Below, in pieces: positions 36,601-44,289 of a stretch of DNA of 64,000 nucleotides (position 1 is its first letter; every line of letters begins with the position of its first letter). Origin of the DNA: WHSW01 sp963722175 (lineage in GTDB: Bacteria; Actinomycetota; Thermoleophilia; Solirubrobacterales; 70-9); contig CAVRKA010000001.1 of the NCBI GenBank assembly GCA_963722175.1, positions 186,001 through 250,000 on the forward strand. Reading direction: 5' to 3'. Made by a program: the position numbers and the translations under genes. Under the pieces are notes generated by a model. That model made no database searches and had not been told where the DNA came from. It saw only the letters and a list, made by a program, of their open reading frames with translations.

Positions 36601-37306
36601 CGTACTCGCCGCCGACGAGGTCGTAGCCGCCGATGACCTTGTTGGTCGGGAACCGTTCGTCACCGGCCGGCGCGATCACGGTCGGGTCGTTGTCCTCGTA
36701 GGCCTGGACGGTCCCGGGCCCGCCGAAGTTCGCATGGGTGTAGTCGATGCCGGTGTCGACCACGGCTACCTTGATCCCCTGGCCTCGGGTGTGGTTCACG
36801 CCGCCGATGTCCCAGACGTCCGTGGCGCCGATGAACGGGACGCTGGTCTCGTTCTCCCGCGTCAGGATCGAGACCGGCTCGACCGAGCGCACGTCGTCGC
36901 GCGCGGCGAGGCCGGCGGCGCCGTCGGCGTCGATCGCGACCGAGAAGCCGTTGACGAGCGTGTCGTAGCGATAGACGACGTCCCCGCCGAGCGCCTTGGC
37001 ATCGGCGATCGCGCCGGCCTGGCTGCGTCGCGCGGCGGCGGCCGCCCGGCGCTCCCCGCCCGCGGACAGCTGCCCTCCGGCGGCGCGCTCGCGCTCCGCG
37101 ACGGCGGGCGAGTCCATGCGCACGATGTAGCGGTCCAGTGAATCCTGCGCCCGCAGGACCGCGGGCTTGAAGCCGTCAGGGAGCGCGGAGTGGGCTCGCG
37201 CGCCCTGCCCGAGCTTCTCCGGTGCGACGGTCGCGGTCGCAACTCCGGCAACCACGAGCACGACGGTGAAGATCACGAATGCGAGCAACGGACGAATGCG
37301 GCTCAT
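33659..37306 (-). CDS. Large secreted subtilisin-like serine protease (S8) with PA domain
   Basis: 1215 residues from ATG 37306, preceded by AGGGAG. Signal peptide (PLLAFVIFTVVLVVAGVATA), an inhibitor-I9-like propeptide (DRYIVRMDSPAVAERE and VVYRYDTLVNGFSVAID), then the S8 domain: Asp in VAVVDTGIDYTHANF, His in DHGSHTAGTC, Ser in FSGTSMAAPHVSG. A PA domain is inserted before the Ser (GQTVLVFKGATGEGDCSGSTKVFNAQNAGA). The long C-terminal part has a fibronectin-like region, Asp/Cys-rich segments, a Pro-Gly linker, and an Ig-like tail (SNESGARFECRLDGDEYAPC, FRVRATDAANNVD) ending in lysines. Probably a cell-surface or extracellular protease. The frame is open further upstream but the signal peptide sets the start. 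Confidence 0.93.
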   Translation of the reverse strand: MSRIRPLLAFVIFTVVLVVAGVATATVAPEKLGQGARAHSALPDGFKPAVLRAQDSLDRYIVRMDSPAVAERERAAGGQLSAGGERRAAAAARRSQAGAIADAKALGGDVVYRYDTLVNGFSVAIDADGAAGLAARDDVRSVEPVSILTRENETSVPFIGATDVWDIGGVNHTRGQGIKVAVVDTGIDYTHANFGGPGTVQAYEDNDPTVIAPAGDERFPTNKVIGGYDLVGGEYDVVDEDPANDTPQPDPDPLDDGTIGDHGSHTAGTCCGIGVPGEIGPGVAPASKLLAIKVWHEGNSTDDVLVAGYERAVDPNDDGNTADGADVISFSGGVDYGTEHSTEAVAAQAVVDMGTTFVASAGNSGNQPVGGSAYIGGTPANAPGVVSVAASIDEFNAQTISVDSPPTDLPDDGIMVQQDWGASLPSGGLTNDLFDGRELDPPADPGGETPADGQFCSPLPAASLAGQTVLVFKGATGEGDCSGSTKVFNAQNAGATAVVMISLFGGAPSALATNGEAITIPAVMITGNDGYAILDVLSPGNDFNAGAPVTATLHDDTTAIPAYVDAMTDFTSEGPARVSNALKPDISAPGFDIQSTDAGTGDQGQKFSGTSMAAPHVSGVAALLTQLHPDWTPQMIKSALMSQATQALKDNLLGEPVSATVMGSGRVQALDSAEATTLTDPASLSYGLEFASGSINEVKTLTVSNTDSAAHHYVVGGGESRYSDFELSPANTRVSLDGSSFGPQRSFDLAAGDSRTVHVRLQLDPSAISEVEQEFGWYYFHPNVDGNVTIEQSGGGGSDSLHVPWHVAPLAAADSGLSKSVLDTSSGEAQVELTGGSAAGTPAADLYLLGAEDPAETGNEEDVRAIGARSFTGDDAEDGDAVGLPEGADELAGISWTDFLADPDPPSEPIEFGVHTAAVHNTTETLEVDVLVDAGADGVYTGDDDGVPADYLVVKQAAPGGEVCVFDLAATDPFDACAATYFADYSNYNSNLVGLVVGAADIGVTNAQPTFAYQVEACTGVFAGDVPNQICDTAGAESGGVYEPQLNAIDPSLLIDPLVCRGFWDGPSCTGEDAIGVVRGSAPQGVDPSILALFPNNGPSAEPTIVKTDATPEPGPGPGPGPDTTAPETTIDKSPKRKVTSRHATFKFSSNESGARFECRLDGDEYAPCESPKKYKRLARGKHTFRVRATDAANNVDTTPARREFKVVKKKGKHD

Positions 37307-37454
37307 CAGACTCCCTGCGGTCGGCGCGCAGCCCCTGGCCGGCGCGCAAAGTTCGAAGCTGGCGTCCGTGCGCAGCGAGCTCCTGCCGCTCCCCACGTCC
37401 CCCCGGTACCTCGGACGCGCCCATCAACTCGCGGTATAGCACTTTGCGGCTGCA

Positions 37455-37460
37455 TAAGAT
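37455..37460 (+). promoter_or_regulatory. -10 box for leaderless polA transcript
   Basis: TAAGAT lies 6 nt before the ATG at 37467. Another ATG at 37463 is out of frame. Confidence 0.6.
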
Positions 37461-37466
37461 CGATGG

Positions 37467-40085
37467 ATGGCGAAGAAGGACCAGGACGGCAAGGGCGAGG
37501 AGGTGTTCCTGATCGACGGGAACTCGCTCGCCTACCGGGCGTTCTTCGCCTTGCCGGAATCCATCGCCACCGCCGATGGGCGGCCGACCAACGCGATCTA
37601 CGGCTTCGCGTCGATGATGGCCAAGATTCTCATCGATCACTCCCCGAAGGCCGTGATCGTCGCCTGGGACCGGGGGTGGTCGGGCCGCGAGAACGTCTAC
37701 GCGGAGTACAAGTCGCAGCGCAAGTCGCGCCCGGACCTGCTCAAGGAGCAGTGGTCCCATCTGGCGCCGCTGGCCGAGGCGTTCGGGTTCAAGAACGTCG
37801 ACGTCGAGGGCTACGAGGCCGACGACGTGATCGCCACCCTCGCTCGCAAGGCCTCCGACGCGGGGGTGCCGGTGATGATCGTCTCCGGCGACCGCGACGT
37901 CTACCAGCTGGTCCGCGACGGGGTCCGGGTGATGACCACCTCGCGTGGGGTCACCGACACCAAGATCTACGACCGCGATGGCGTGGTCGAGCGCTACGGC
38001 GTCCCGCCGGAGCTGGTCACCGACTTCATCGGGCTCAAGGGCGACACCTCCGACAACATCCCCGGGGTCCCGGGCATCGGCGACAAGACCGCCGCCCAGC
38101 TGCTGCAGCAGTTCGGCGACCTCGAGACCGTGCTCGCCTCGGTCGACGAGATCTCCGGCGCGAAGCGCAAGCAGAACCTGACCGAGCACGCCGACGACGC
38201 CCGCGTGTCGAAGCAGCTGGCGACGATGGTCGAGGACGTCGCCGTTCCGCTCGAGATCACCCGGGAGCTGCGCTCGTCGCCCGACCGCTCGATGCTGCGC
38301 GACGCCGCCAACCAGTTCGAGCTGCGCGCTGTGATCCAGCGCCTCGACGACGAGTGGGACGAGGTCGTCCCCGGGCGCATGGTCGAGGAGACGATCGAGG
38401 TCGAAGCGCAGGAGGGGACCCCCGCGGATCTCGCCGGCGGACCGGTGGCGCTCGCGATCGGCGGCGGCCGCTGGGCCGCGGGTGACGGGACGAGGACGGT
38501 CACCGGCGACGCTTCCGACCTCGCCGCGCTGGCGGACGGCCTGCGCGACCACCCGCTGATCGGCCACGACATCAAGGGCCTCGGCGGTCACGGGCCGGAG
38601 AGCCTGCTCGCCGCGGCTCGCCCCCAGGGCCTCGATCTCAAGCACGACACGATGGTCGCCGCGTACCTGATCGACCCCGCCCGTCGCACCTACGAGCTGC
38701 ACGAGCTGGCCGCCGACGCGGGCCTCGCGGCGGCGCCGGCCGGGGCGGAGGACGGCCAGCTCAGCCTGGCCGCCGAGGAGGGTGAGGCCGCGGGCGATCC
38801 GGCCGTCGACGCGCGCCTCGCGGGTGAGCTCGCCGAGCGCCAGCGCGCGCGGCTGCAGGAGTTCGGCGTCGAGCGCCTGCTGAACGAGGTCGAGATGCCG
38901 CTGATCGAAGTGCTCGCCGAGATGGAGCGGATCGGCCTCAAGCTCGACACCGACAAGCTCGCCGAGATCGGCGCCGGGATGGAGGAGCAGATCGCCGAGC
39001 TCGAGGCGGAGATCTACGCCGACGCCGGGCGCGAGTTCACGATCGGCTCCCCGCAGCAGCTCGCGTCCGTGTTCTTCGACGAGCTCGGCCTGACCAAGAA
39101 GCGCCGCGGCAAGACCGGGTTCTCGACCGACGCCCGGGTGCTCGGCCAGCTCCGCGACGAGCATCCGATCGTCGCCAGGGTCGAGCGCTGGCGCGAGTTG
39201 ACCAAGCTCAAGAACACGTACCTCGACTCGCTGCCGACCCTGGTCGACTCCGGCTCGCGGATCCACACGACCTTCAACCAGGTGACCGCCGCCACCGGGC
39301 GCCTGTCGAGCACCAACCCGAACCTGCAGAACATCCCGATCCGTTCCGAGATCGGGCGCCCGGTCCGGGCATGCTTCGTGGCCGACGAGGGCAAGCTGCT
39401 GCTCTCCTGCGATTACAACCAGGTCGAGCTGCGGGTGCTCGCCCACGTCGCCGGCGAGGACGTGCTGCGGGAGATCTTCGCCTCGGGCGAGGATGTGCAC
39501 GCCGCCACCGCCGCCGGGATCATCGGCGCGGACCCCGACGCGATCACGCCATCGGAGCGCTCGAAGGCGAAGATGGTCAACTACGGGATCGCCTACGGGC
39601 TCTCTGCCTTCGGCCTCGCCGACCGGCTCAACATCGAGCGCGACGAGGCGGCGACCTACATCGAGCGCTACTTCGAGCGCTTCCCGGCGGTCAAGGCGTT
39701 CATCGAGCGGACGATCGCCGAGGCCGAGGAGCGCGGCTCGGTCACCACGCTGATGGGCCGGCGCCGCAACATCCCCGAGCTGCGCTCCGGCAACCCGCAG
39801 CGGCGCGGGCTGGGTGAGCGACTCGCCGTCAACACCGTGATCCAGGGAACCGCCGCGGACATCATCAAGGTGGCGATGGTCAACTGCCACCGCGCGACGG
39901 CCGACGCAGGGCTCGAGACCGAGCTCGTGCTCCAGATCCACGACGAGCTCCTGTTCGAGGGGCCCGAGCGGGAGATGGAGCAGGCGGCCGAGATCGCCCG
40001 CACCGAGATGGTCGGGGCGTTCGACCTCGACCCGCCGCTGGCGGTCGACGTCGGCATCGGACCCGACTGGCTCGCCGCCAAGTAA
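37467..40085 (+). CDS. polA: DNA polymerase I
   Basis: 872 residues. The N-terminal 5'-3' exonuclease (about 1-300) has FLIDGNSLAYRAFFALP, EGYEADDVIATLA, SGDRDVYQLV and GLKGDTSDNIPGVPGIGDKTA. The middle domain has no D-x-E of a 3'-5' exonuclease (it reads PVALAIGGGRWAAGDG), so it is probably without proofreading, as in mycobacteria. The polymerase part carries ATGRLSSTNPNLQNIPIR, LLLSCDYNQVELRVLAH (motif A), KAKMVNYGIAYGLS (motif B) and LQIHDELLFE (motif C). Works in repair and Okazaki fragment processing. Confidence 0.97.
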   Translation: MAKKDQDGKGEEVFLIDGNSLAYRAFFALPESIATADGRPTNAIYGFASMMAKILIDHSPKAVIVAWDRGWSGRENVYAEYKSQRKSRPDLLKEQWSHLAPLAEAFGFKNVDVEGYEADDVIATLARKASDAGVPVMIVSGDRDVYQLVRDGVRVMTTSRGVTDTKIYDRDGVVERYGVPPELVTDFIGLKGDTSDNIPGVPGIGDKTAAQLLQQFGDLETVLASVDEISGAKRKQNLTEHADDARVSKQLATMVEDVAVPLEITRELRSSPDRSMLRDAANQFELRAVIQRLDDEWDEVVPGRMVEETIEVEAQEGTPADLAGGPVALAIGGGRWAAGDGTRTVTGDASDLAALADGLRDHPLIGHDIKGLGGHGPESLLAAARPQGLDLKHDTMVAAYLIDPARRTYELHELAADAGLAAAPAGAEDGQLSLAAEEGEAAGDPAVDARLAGELAERQRARLQEFGVERLLNEVEMPLIEVLAEMERIGLKLDTDKLAEIGAGMEEQIAELEAEIYADAGREFTIGSPQQLASVFFDELGLTKKRRGKTGFSTDARVLGQLRDEHPIVARVERWRELTKLKNTYLDSLPTLVDSGSRIHTTFNQVTAATGRLSSTNPNLQNIPIRSEIGRPVRACFVADEGKLLLSCDYNQVELRVLAHVAGEDVLREIFASGEDVHAATAAGIIGADPDAITPSERSKAKMVNYGIAYGLSAFGLADRLNIERDEAATYIERYFERFPAVKAFIERTIAEAEERGSVTTLMGRRRNIPELRSGNPQRRGLGERLAVNTVIQGTAADIIKVAMVNCHRATADAGLETELVLQIHDELLFEGPEREMEQAAEIARTEMVGAFDLDPPLAVDVGIGPDWLAAK

Positions 40086-40107
40086 GCGCTCGCGCCCGAA
40101 ATCGCTC

Positions 40108-40136
40108 GTGATGGTCGTGCGGCCCGCGTGTTTCAG
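40108..40136 (+). promoter_or_regulatory. Two-block promoter motif, copy 1 (before the Thr-rich acidic protein)
   Basis: GTGATGGTCGT, 9 nt, GTGTTTCAG. The same two blocks with the same 9-nt spacer occur on the minus strand at 43678-43706 before the other acidic secreted protein. The blocks have the size and spacing of an alternative sigma factor promoter. Distance to the ATG is 57 nt. Confidence 0.6.
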
Positions 40137-40193
40137 GGAAGAGTGGGCCGGCATGCGGCCCGACCAACGCGAATGCGAAAGGGAGGATCGAAC

Positions 40194-40658
40194 ATGGACG
40201 GGACTCAGACCACGCTCGTCAACCGGATCAGCTTCGCGATCATGGTGCTGCTGATCGCGGCGTTCTGCTTCAGCGCGGTGAGCGTTGTCGCCGCGAGCGC
40301 CGACGACGGCGGCAAGCTGGCCGCCAAGCGCGACTCCGGCCCGGGCCACGACGGCGACGACGATCACGGTGACGACGACGACGGCGACGACGGCGACACG
40401 GGCACCAACGGCACGGCGACCGATACCGCGACCGCCACGGCGACGGCGACCGGAACCACGCAGGGGACCGGCGCGAGCAACACCGCCACCAACGACACCG
40501 CCACCGGCACCCGGACCGGCAACTCCGGTCCCGGAAACGCCGATGACACGTCGACGGGCACCAACGGCGGCACCGCGACCGGGACGACCCAGGGCACCGG
40601 CGCCAGCAACACCGCCACCAATGACACCGCCACCGGTACTCGAACCGGCCACCGTTAG
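40194..40658 (+). CDS. Secreted acidic, Thr/Gly-rich repeat protein
   Basis: 154 residues from ATG 40194, with GGGAGG 7 nt upstream. A signal peptide (ISFAIMVLLIAAFCFSAVSVVAASA) is followed by a very acidic stretch (HDGDDDHGDDDDGDDGD) and then a Thr/Ala/Asn/Gly region without hydrophobic residues. That region contains two copies of a 24-residue unit (TGTTQGTGAS followed by NTATNDTATGTRTG), also repeated at DNA level. Probably a cation-binding or glycosylated cell-surface or extracellular protein. It shares a promoter motif with the acidic protein at 43056-43643. The kinase gene starts inside its last 38 nt. Confidence 0.75.
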   Translation: MDGTQTTLVNRISFAIMVLLIAAFCFSAVSVVAASADDGGKLAAKRDSGPGHDGDDDHGDDDDGDDGDTGTNGTATDTATATATATGTTQGTGASNTATNDTATGTRTGNSGPGNADDTSTGTNGGTATGTTQGTGASNTATNDTATGTRTGHR

Positions 40659-41532
40659 CCCTTCGAGGAGCTGGGACCTGGCCGAGGGCGACGAGATCGC
40701 CCTCGGCCGGTCCGCGCTCGCGAAGCTCGGCGGCGGCCACCACTACCAGGCGTACCTGGCCTTCGACGAACGCCTGCATACGATCGTGGTCGCAAAGCTC
40801 GTCCGCCCCCACCTCGTCGACGACGCCCACACGCTCGCCGGGCTCGAGGCGGAGGCGGCGATGCTCGATCGCCTCGGCCACCCGGTGCTCCTGCGCGCCT
40901 TCGACGCGGTCCTCGACGGTCCGCGGCCCCACCTCGTGCTCGAGCATCTCGAGGGCCCGCGGCTCTCGACCCTGATCCGCCGCTATGGCCCGCTGCCGCC
41001 CGAGCAGCTGGTCCCGCTCGCGCTGCAGCTCTGCTCGGCGCTCCACTATCTCGGCGCCGAGGGCGTCGTTCATCTCGACCTGAAGCCGGCGAACACGATC
41101 ATGACCGGACCCCCGCGGCTGATCGACCTCAGCGTCGCGCTCGGTCTCGACGCGGCGGCGCGCCTCACCCGCCCGATCGGCACCGACTCCTACATGGCAC
41201 CCGAGCAGTGCGACCCGGCCGGCCGCGGGCCAGTCGGGACGCCCGCCGACGTCTGGGGCCTGGGGGCGACGCTCTATCGCGCCGCCACCGGCGAGCGGCC
41301 GTTCCCCGGCGCGATCAAGGGTTCGTCCGAGCCGTCCGAGCGCTGGCCCCAGCTCACCGAGGCGCCCGACCCCGATCCGTTGCCCGCGGCGGTCGCGGAA
41401 CCGATCCTCGCCTGCCTGCGCGCGGATCCCGCAGAGCGGCCGTTGCCGGCCGAGGTCGCGGAGTCGCTCGCGCCGGTTCTGCGAGCGCAGAGCAAGCCGC
41501 GGCTCTCCGGGCTCAAGCCACGCTGGCGCTGA
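40621..41532 (+). CDS. Serine/threonine protein kinase (Hanks type, minimal)
   Basis: About 303 residues from the ATG at 40621, the best start codon in frame; it overlaps the preceding gene out of frame by 38 nt. Kinase homology begins near WDLAEGDEIALGRSAL with a Gly-rich loop KLGGGHHYQAYLA, then VVAKLVRP (ATP Lys), HLDLKPANTIM (catalytic loop, HLD for HRD), LIDLSVA (DLS for DFG) and YMAPEQCDP. The catalytic Lys and both Asp are present, so it is probably active. No membrane segment or sensor domain follows, so it is a soluble kinase. Its neighbours are an anchored sigma factor and secreted proteins, suggesting one signalling unit; FHA domains such as that of MurJ could read its products. 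Confidence 0.85.
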   Translation: MTPPPVLEPATVSPSRSWDLAEGDEIALGRSALAKLGGGHHYQAYLAFDERLHTIVVAKLVRPHLVDDAHTLAGLEAEAAMLDRLGHPVLLRAFDAVLDGPRPHLVLEHLEGPRLSTLIRRYGPLPPEQLVPLALQLCSALHYLGAEGVVHLDLKPANTIMTGPPRLIDLSVALGLDAAARLTRPIGTDSYMAPEQCDPAGRGPVGTPADVWGLGATLYRAATGERPFPGAIKGSSEPSERWPQLTEAPDPDPLPAAVAEPILACLRADPAERPLPAEVAESLAPVLRAQSKPRLSGLKPRWR

Positions 41533-41563
41533 GCCTGCTCAGCCGACGTTCCAGCAGCTCGAC

Positions 41564-42963
41564 CTAGCCGCCGCCCGAGCCGCTGCCGCCGCTGCCGCTC
41601 GAGCCGCTGCCGCCGCCCCCGCCCGGGCCGCTGTGGTCGTCGTCGGGGACCGTCGTCGTGGTCGTCGTCGTCGTCGTGGTGGTCGTCGTTTCGCCGCCGT
41701 CACCGGGGCCGCTGCTGTCGCCGTCGGGCACCGTTGTCCCGTCGCCGCCCCCGGGGCCGCTGTTGTCGGTCCCGCCTGCGTCGTCACCGCCTCCGGGCCC
41801 GGACGACCCACCCGGCCCCGAGCCCGACGAGCTGGAGCCCGACGAGCCGGAGCCTGACGAGTCCGAGCCGGACGAGCCCGAGCCCGACGAGCCCGAGCCG
41901 GAGCCTGACGAGTCCGAGCCGGACGAGCGGACGAGCCCGAGCCGGAGTTGGATGAGTCGTCCACTGCCGGTCCCGGCCCCGGGCCGCTCGACTGTGACGG
42001 CCCGCTGTCGTCGCCGGAGCCGGAGCGGTCGTCACCCGACTCGGAGCCGCCGCCGTCATCGCCCGAGCGCTCGCCGCTCGAGTCGCGGCTGTCCTCGCCG
42101 GAGCGGTCGTCGGTGCCGGCGACCGGGGTCGGAGGAGTGCCGCGCGACTCACCGCCGCCGTCCCGGCCCGCCGCCTGCGGCTCGGTGCTCTGCGTCGCCC
42201 GCGCGTCCTTTCGGTCCGGGCCGCTCGCCCGCTCGATCGCGACGCCGGATCCGATCGCGACCGCGCCGATCGCGGCCACGACCGCCGTCTTCATCGCGAG
42301 CGAGGCCCCGCCGGCAGCGCCCGCGACCGCGGTGCCGCCGGCCACCGCACCGGCGCCCCCGGCTCCGAGCTCAGCGAACGCCGCGACGAGCGGCAGCGGG
42401 ATCAGCGCCCCGACTCCGTTCCTGACGGACATCCGCGCGCGGTAGATCAGCTGCCGCGCCGCGCCCGGCGACGAGCCGATCGCGGCCGCGATCTGCTCGT
42501 GCGTGTGACCCTCGATCGCGCTGCGCACGAGCGCCTCGCGCTGGGGCTCGGGCAGGGCGCCGATCGCGGCGACCGCGCGTCGCAGTTCGTCGTTGGTGAG
42601 CGCGATCTCGGGCGGCTGCAGGACGCCGTCCATCTGCTCGGTCAGCTGCTCGTGCGCGCGGCTGTCGCGGCGCGCGTTCAGCGCCCGGTTGCGGACGATC
42701 GTGTAGAGCCAGGCCTTCAAGTGCATCTCCCGGGTCGTTTCACGCAGCGCGTCCCAGGCGCGAACGAAGCTCTCCTGGACGACGTCCTCGGCATCGGGCG
42801 GACCGTAGGCGGCGGCGAACGCCACCAGGGCCGGCCGGTAACGGCGGACGATCTCCTCGAACGCGGCGTCCTTGCCTTCTCGCGCCAAGGCGACGAGCCG
42901 GTGATCGCTCTGCGTGCGCAGGACCGCTCTCGCGAGCGGCTGCAGTCTCGACCTCTTCTCCAT
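41564..42963 (-). CDS. ECF-type sigma factor fused to a membrane segment and extracytoplasmic low-complexity tail; one base missing in the tail
   Basis: Starts at ATG 42963 with AAGGAG upstream. Residues about 15-180 are sigma region 2 (EIVRRYRPALVAFAAAYGPPDAEDVVQESFVRAWDAL) and region 4 (LPEPQREALVRSAIEGHTHEQIAAAIGSSPGAARQLIYRARMSVR). A hydrophobic segment (AVVAAIGAVAIGSGVAIE) follows, then a long Ser/Gly/Asp tail. Near 41926-41930 one base is missing from a GACGAG-type repeat. Restoring it keeps the SGSGSSGSD pattern and a run of 11 Thr up to a stop at 41564-41566; as written the frame turns Arg/Ala-rich and ends at 41539. Such fusions let a sigma factor be held at the membrane and released by a signal. 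Confidence 0.85.
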
Positions 42964-43055
42964 TCGCTCCTTCTGGTCTACAGGTAGTACGGGCGACGGC
43001 GTCCCGTGGCTCGGCCCCGTCCCAGCCACGAGACACCGTCACCGGTTCGCCTCGC

Positions 43056-43643
43056 CTACAGCTCGATCTCCTCGAAGACCAGGCCCGAGGCGGTGAGCTG
43101 GAGCTCGGCCTCGTGGACGACCGTACCGGCGGTCAGGTCCGCAACCGAGCAGTCCTCGTCGTCCTCGTCGTCGTCGTGGGGCAGACGCTGATGGCCGGGC
43201 CCGCCGTGGTCGTCGTCACCATCGTGGACGGGGCCGCTGTTGTCGCCGTCGTCCTCGCACTCGATCTCGGTGTCGTCGGTGACCGTCCCGGTGATCCTGT
43301 CGCCGTTGAGCGCGTCGATCACCAGCACGCCGGTGGTCGCGTCGAAGGAGACGATCGCGCCGGCGCCCTCGTCGCCGTCATCGGTCCCGTCGTCGTCGGA
43401 ATCCGAGTCGCGGGGATCGGACTTGGCGCGGAACTCGCCCATGTTCCTGAGCCCGTCGCGGTCCTGATCGCGCTTCGCCTGGTCGCGCTTCAGCGACAGG
43501 TCGTAGCGCTGCTCCCAGCGGTCCGGGATGCTGTCGTGGTTGCGGTCCTTCGCCGCCGCGATCGCGGGCAGCGCGAACAGCGCCACCGCCGCGAGGGCGG
43601 CGATCAGGCCGGCGACCCGGCGGGTGCAATAAGTCTCGTTCAC
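43056..43643 (-). CDS. Secreted Asp-rich calcium-binding-like protein (thrombospondin type 3 / EF-hand-like)
   Basis: 195 residues from GTG 43643, with AGAGGAG 5 nt upstream. The signal peptide (AGLIAALAAVALFALPAIAAA) is followed by KDRNHDSIPDRWEQRYDLSL and DQDRDGLRNMGEFRAKSDPRDSDSDDDGTDDGDEG, the D-x-D-x-D-G and N-x-D-x-x-P-D patterns of calcium-binding thrombospondin type 3-like repeats. The second half has a small beta region (GVLVIDALNGDRITGTVTDDTEIEC) and a His/Asp-rich loop, the shape of DUF5666-like domains. Upstream it carries the same two-block promoter motif as the acidic protein at 40194. It lies just upstream of, and on the same strand as, the sigma factor. Confidence 0.78.
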   Translation of the reverse strand: MNETYCTRRVAGLIAALAAVALFALPAIAAAKDRNHDSIPDRWEQRYDLSLKRDQAKRDQDRDGLRNMGEFRAKSDPRDSDSDDDGTDDGDEGAGAIVSFDATTGVLVIDALNGDRITGTVTDDTEIECEDDGDNSGPVHDGDDDHGGPGHQRLPHDDDEDDEDCSVADLTAGTVVHEAELQLTASGLVFEEIEL

Positions 43644-43677
43644 GTCGTCTCCTCTACGGGATTCGGGGCTACCGGCT

Positions 43678-43706
43678 CTGAAACACGTCGGGGCGACGAC
43701 CATCAC
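43678..43706 (-). promoter_or_regulatory. Two-block promoter motif, copy 2 (before the Asp-rich protein)
   Basis: On the minus strand GTGATGGTCGT, 9 nt, GTGTTTCAG, matching copy 1 at 40108-40136 in both blocks and spacing. It ends 34 nt before the GTG at 43643. Confidence 0.6.
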
Positions 43707-43712
43707 GGTGAC

Positions 43713-43718
43713 TAGAGT
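43713..43718 (+). promoter_or_regulatory. -10 box for leaderless DMT transporter transcript
   Basis: TAGAGT lies 9 nt before the ATG at 43728. Confidence 0.5.
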
Positions 43719-43727
43719 GCGGCCGCA

Positions 43728-44165
43728 ATGGACCGGAGCGTCGCGGTGATCCTGATGGCGGCGGTCGGCGGCCTGATCGCCCTCCAGCCGGCGATCAACG
43801 CCGGCCTCGGCCGGGCGACCGGCAACATCGCCGCGGCCCTGGTCTCGTTCGGGATCGGCACCCTGGTCCTGGCGGCGATCGTCGTGATCGCGGGTCAGGC
43901 GGGCGGTGTGAGCTCGGCCCTGGACGTGCGCTGGTACTACCTGCTCGGCGGCGTGCTCGGGGCCGCCTACGTGTTCACCGCCCTGGTCACGGTGAGCACG
44001 ATCGGCGCCGGCGGGGTCGCGGCGGCGACGATCACCGGCCAGCTCACGCTCTCGGTGGTGATCGACCGGCTCGGCATCCTCGGCCTCGAGGAGCAGCCGA
44101 TCACGCTCGAGCGGGTCGCCGGGGTCGCCCTCCTGCTCGCCGGCACCTTCCTGATCGTCCGCTGA
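43728..44165 (+). CDS. DMT superfamily membrane protein (YdcZ/DUF606-like)
   Basis: 145 residues with about five hydrophobic segments. LMAAVGGLIALQPAINAGLGRATGN at the start and ALVTVSTIGAGGVAAATITGQLTLSVVIDRLG in the second half are the hallmarks of the small DUF606 branch of drug/metabolite transporters, which work as dimers. Substrate unknown. It is divergent from the Asp-rich secreted protein and seems to be a single gene. Confidence 0.88.
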   Translation: MDRSVAVILMAAVGGLIALQPAINAGLGRATGNIAAALVSFGIGTLVLAAIVVIAGQAGGVSSALDVRWYYLLGGVLGAAYVFTALVTVSTIGAGGVAAATITGQLTLSVVIDRLGILGLEEQPITLERVAGVALLLAGTFLIVR

Positions 44166-44289
44166 TCGGCCCGGACACCGGCGCTCGGATCCTCCATCGC
44201 TTGATGTGACACGGGTCCATGTTGCATTCGGCCGACCGGCCAACTACGATCCCGCGCGGGGTTTGTACGGCTGAGGGAAAGGGAGTGTC

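Noticed and set aside
38400..38800. Loss of the proofreading motif in DNA polymerase I as a novelty
   Set aside because: The absence of D-x-E is already known for actinobacterial polymerase I and is noted only in the annotation.
41658..42425. Pro/Glu/Asp-rich plus-strand frame opposite the sigma factor tail
   Set aside because: It mirrors the Ser/Gly repeats of the tail on the other strand and has no start context, export signal or promoter.
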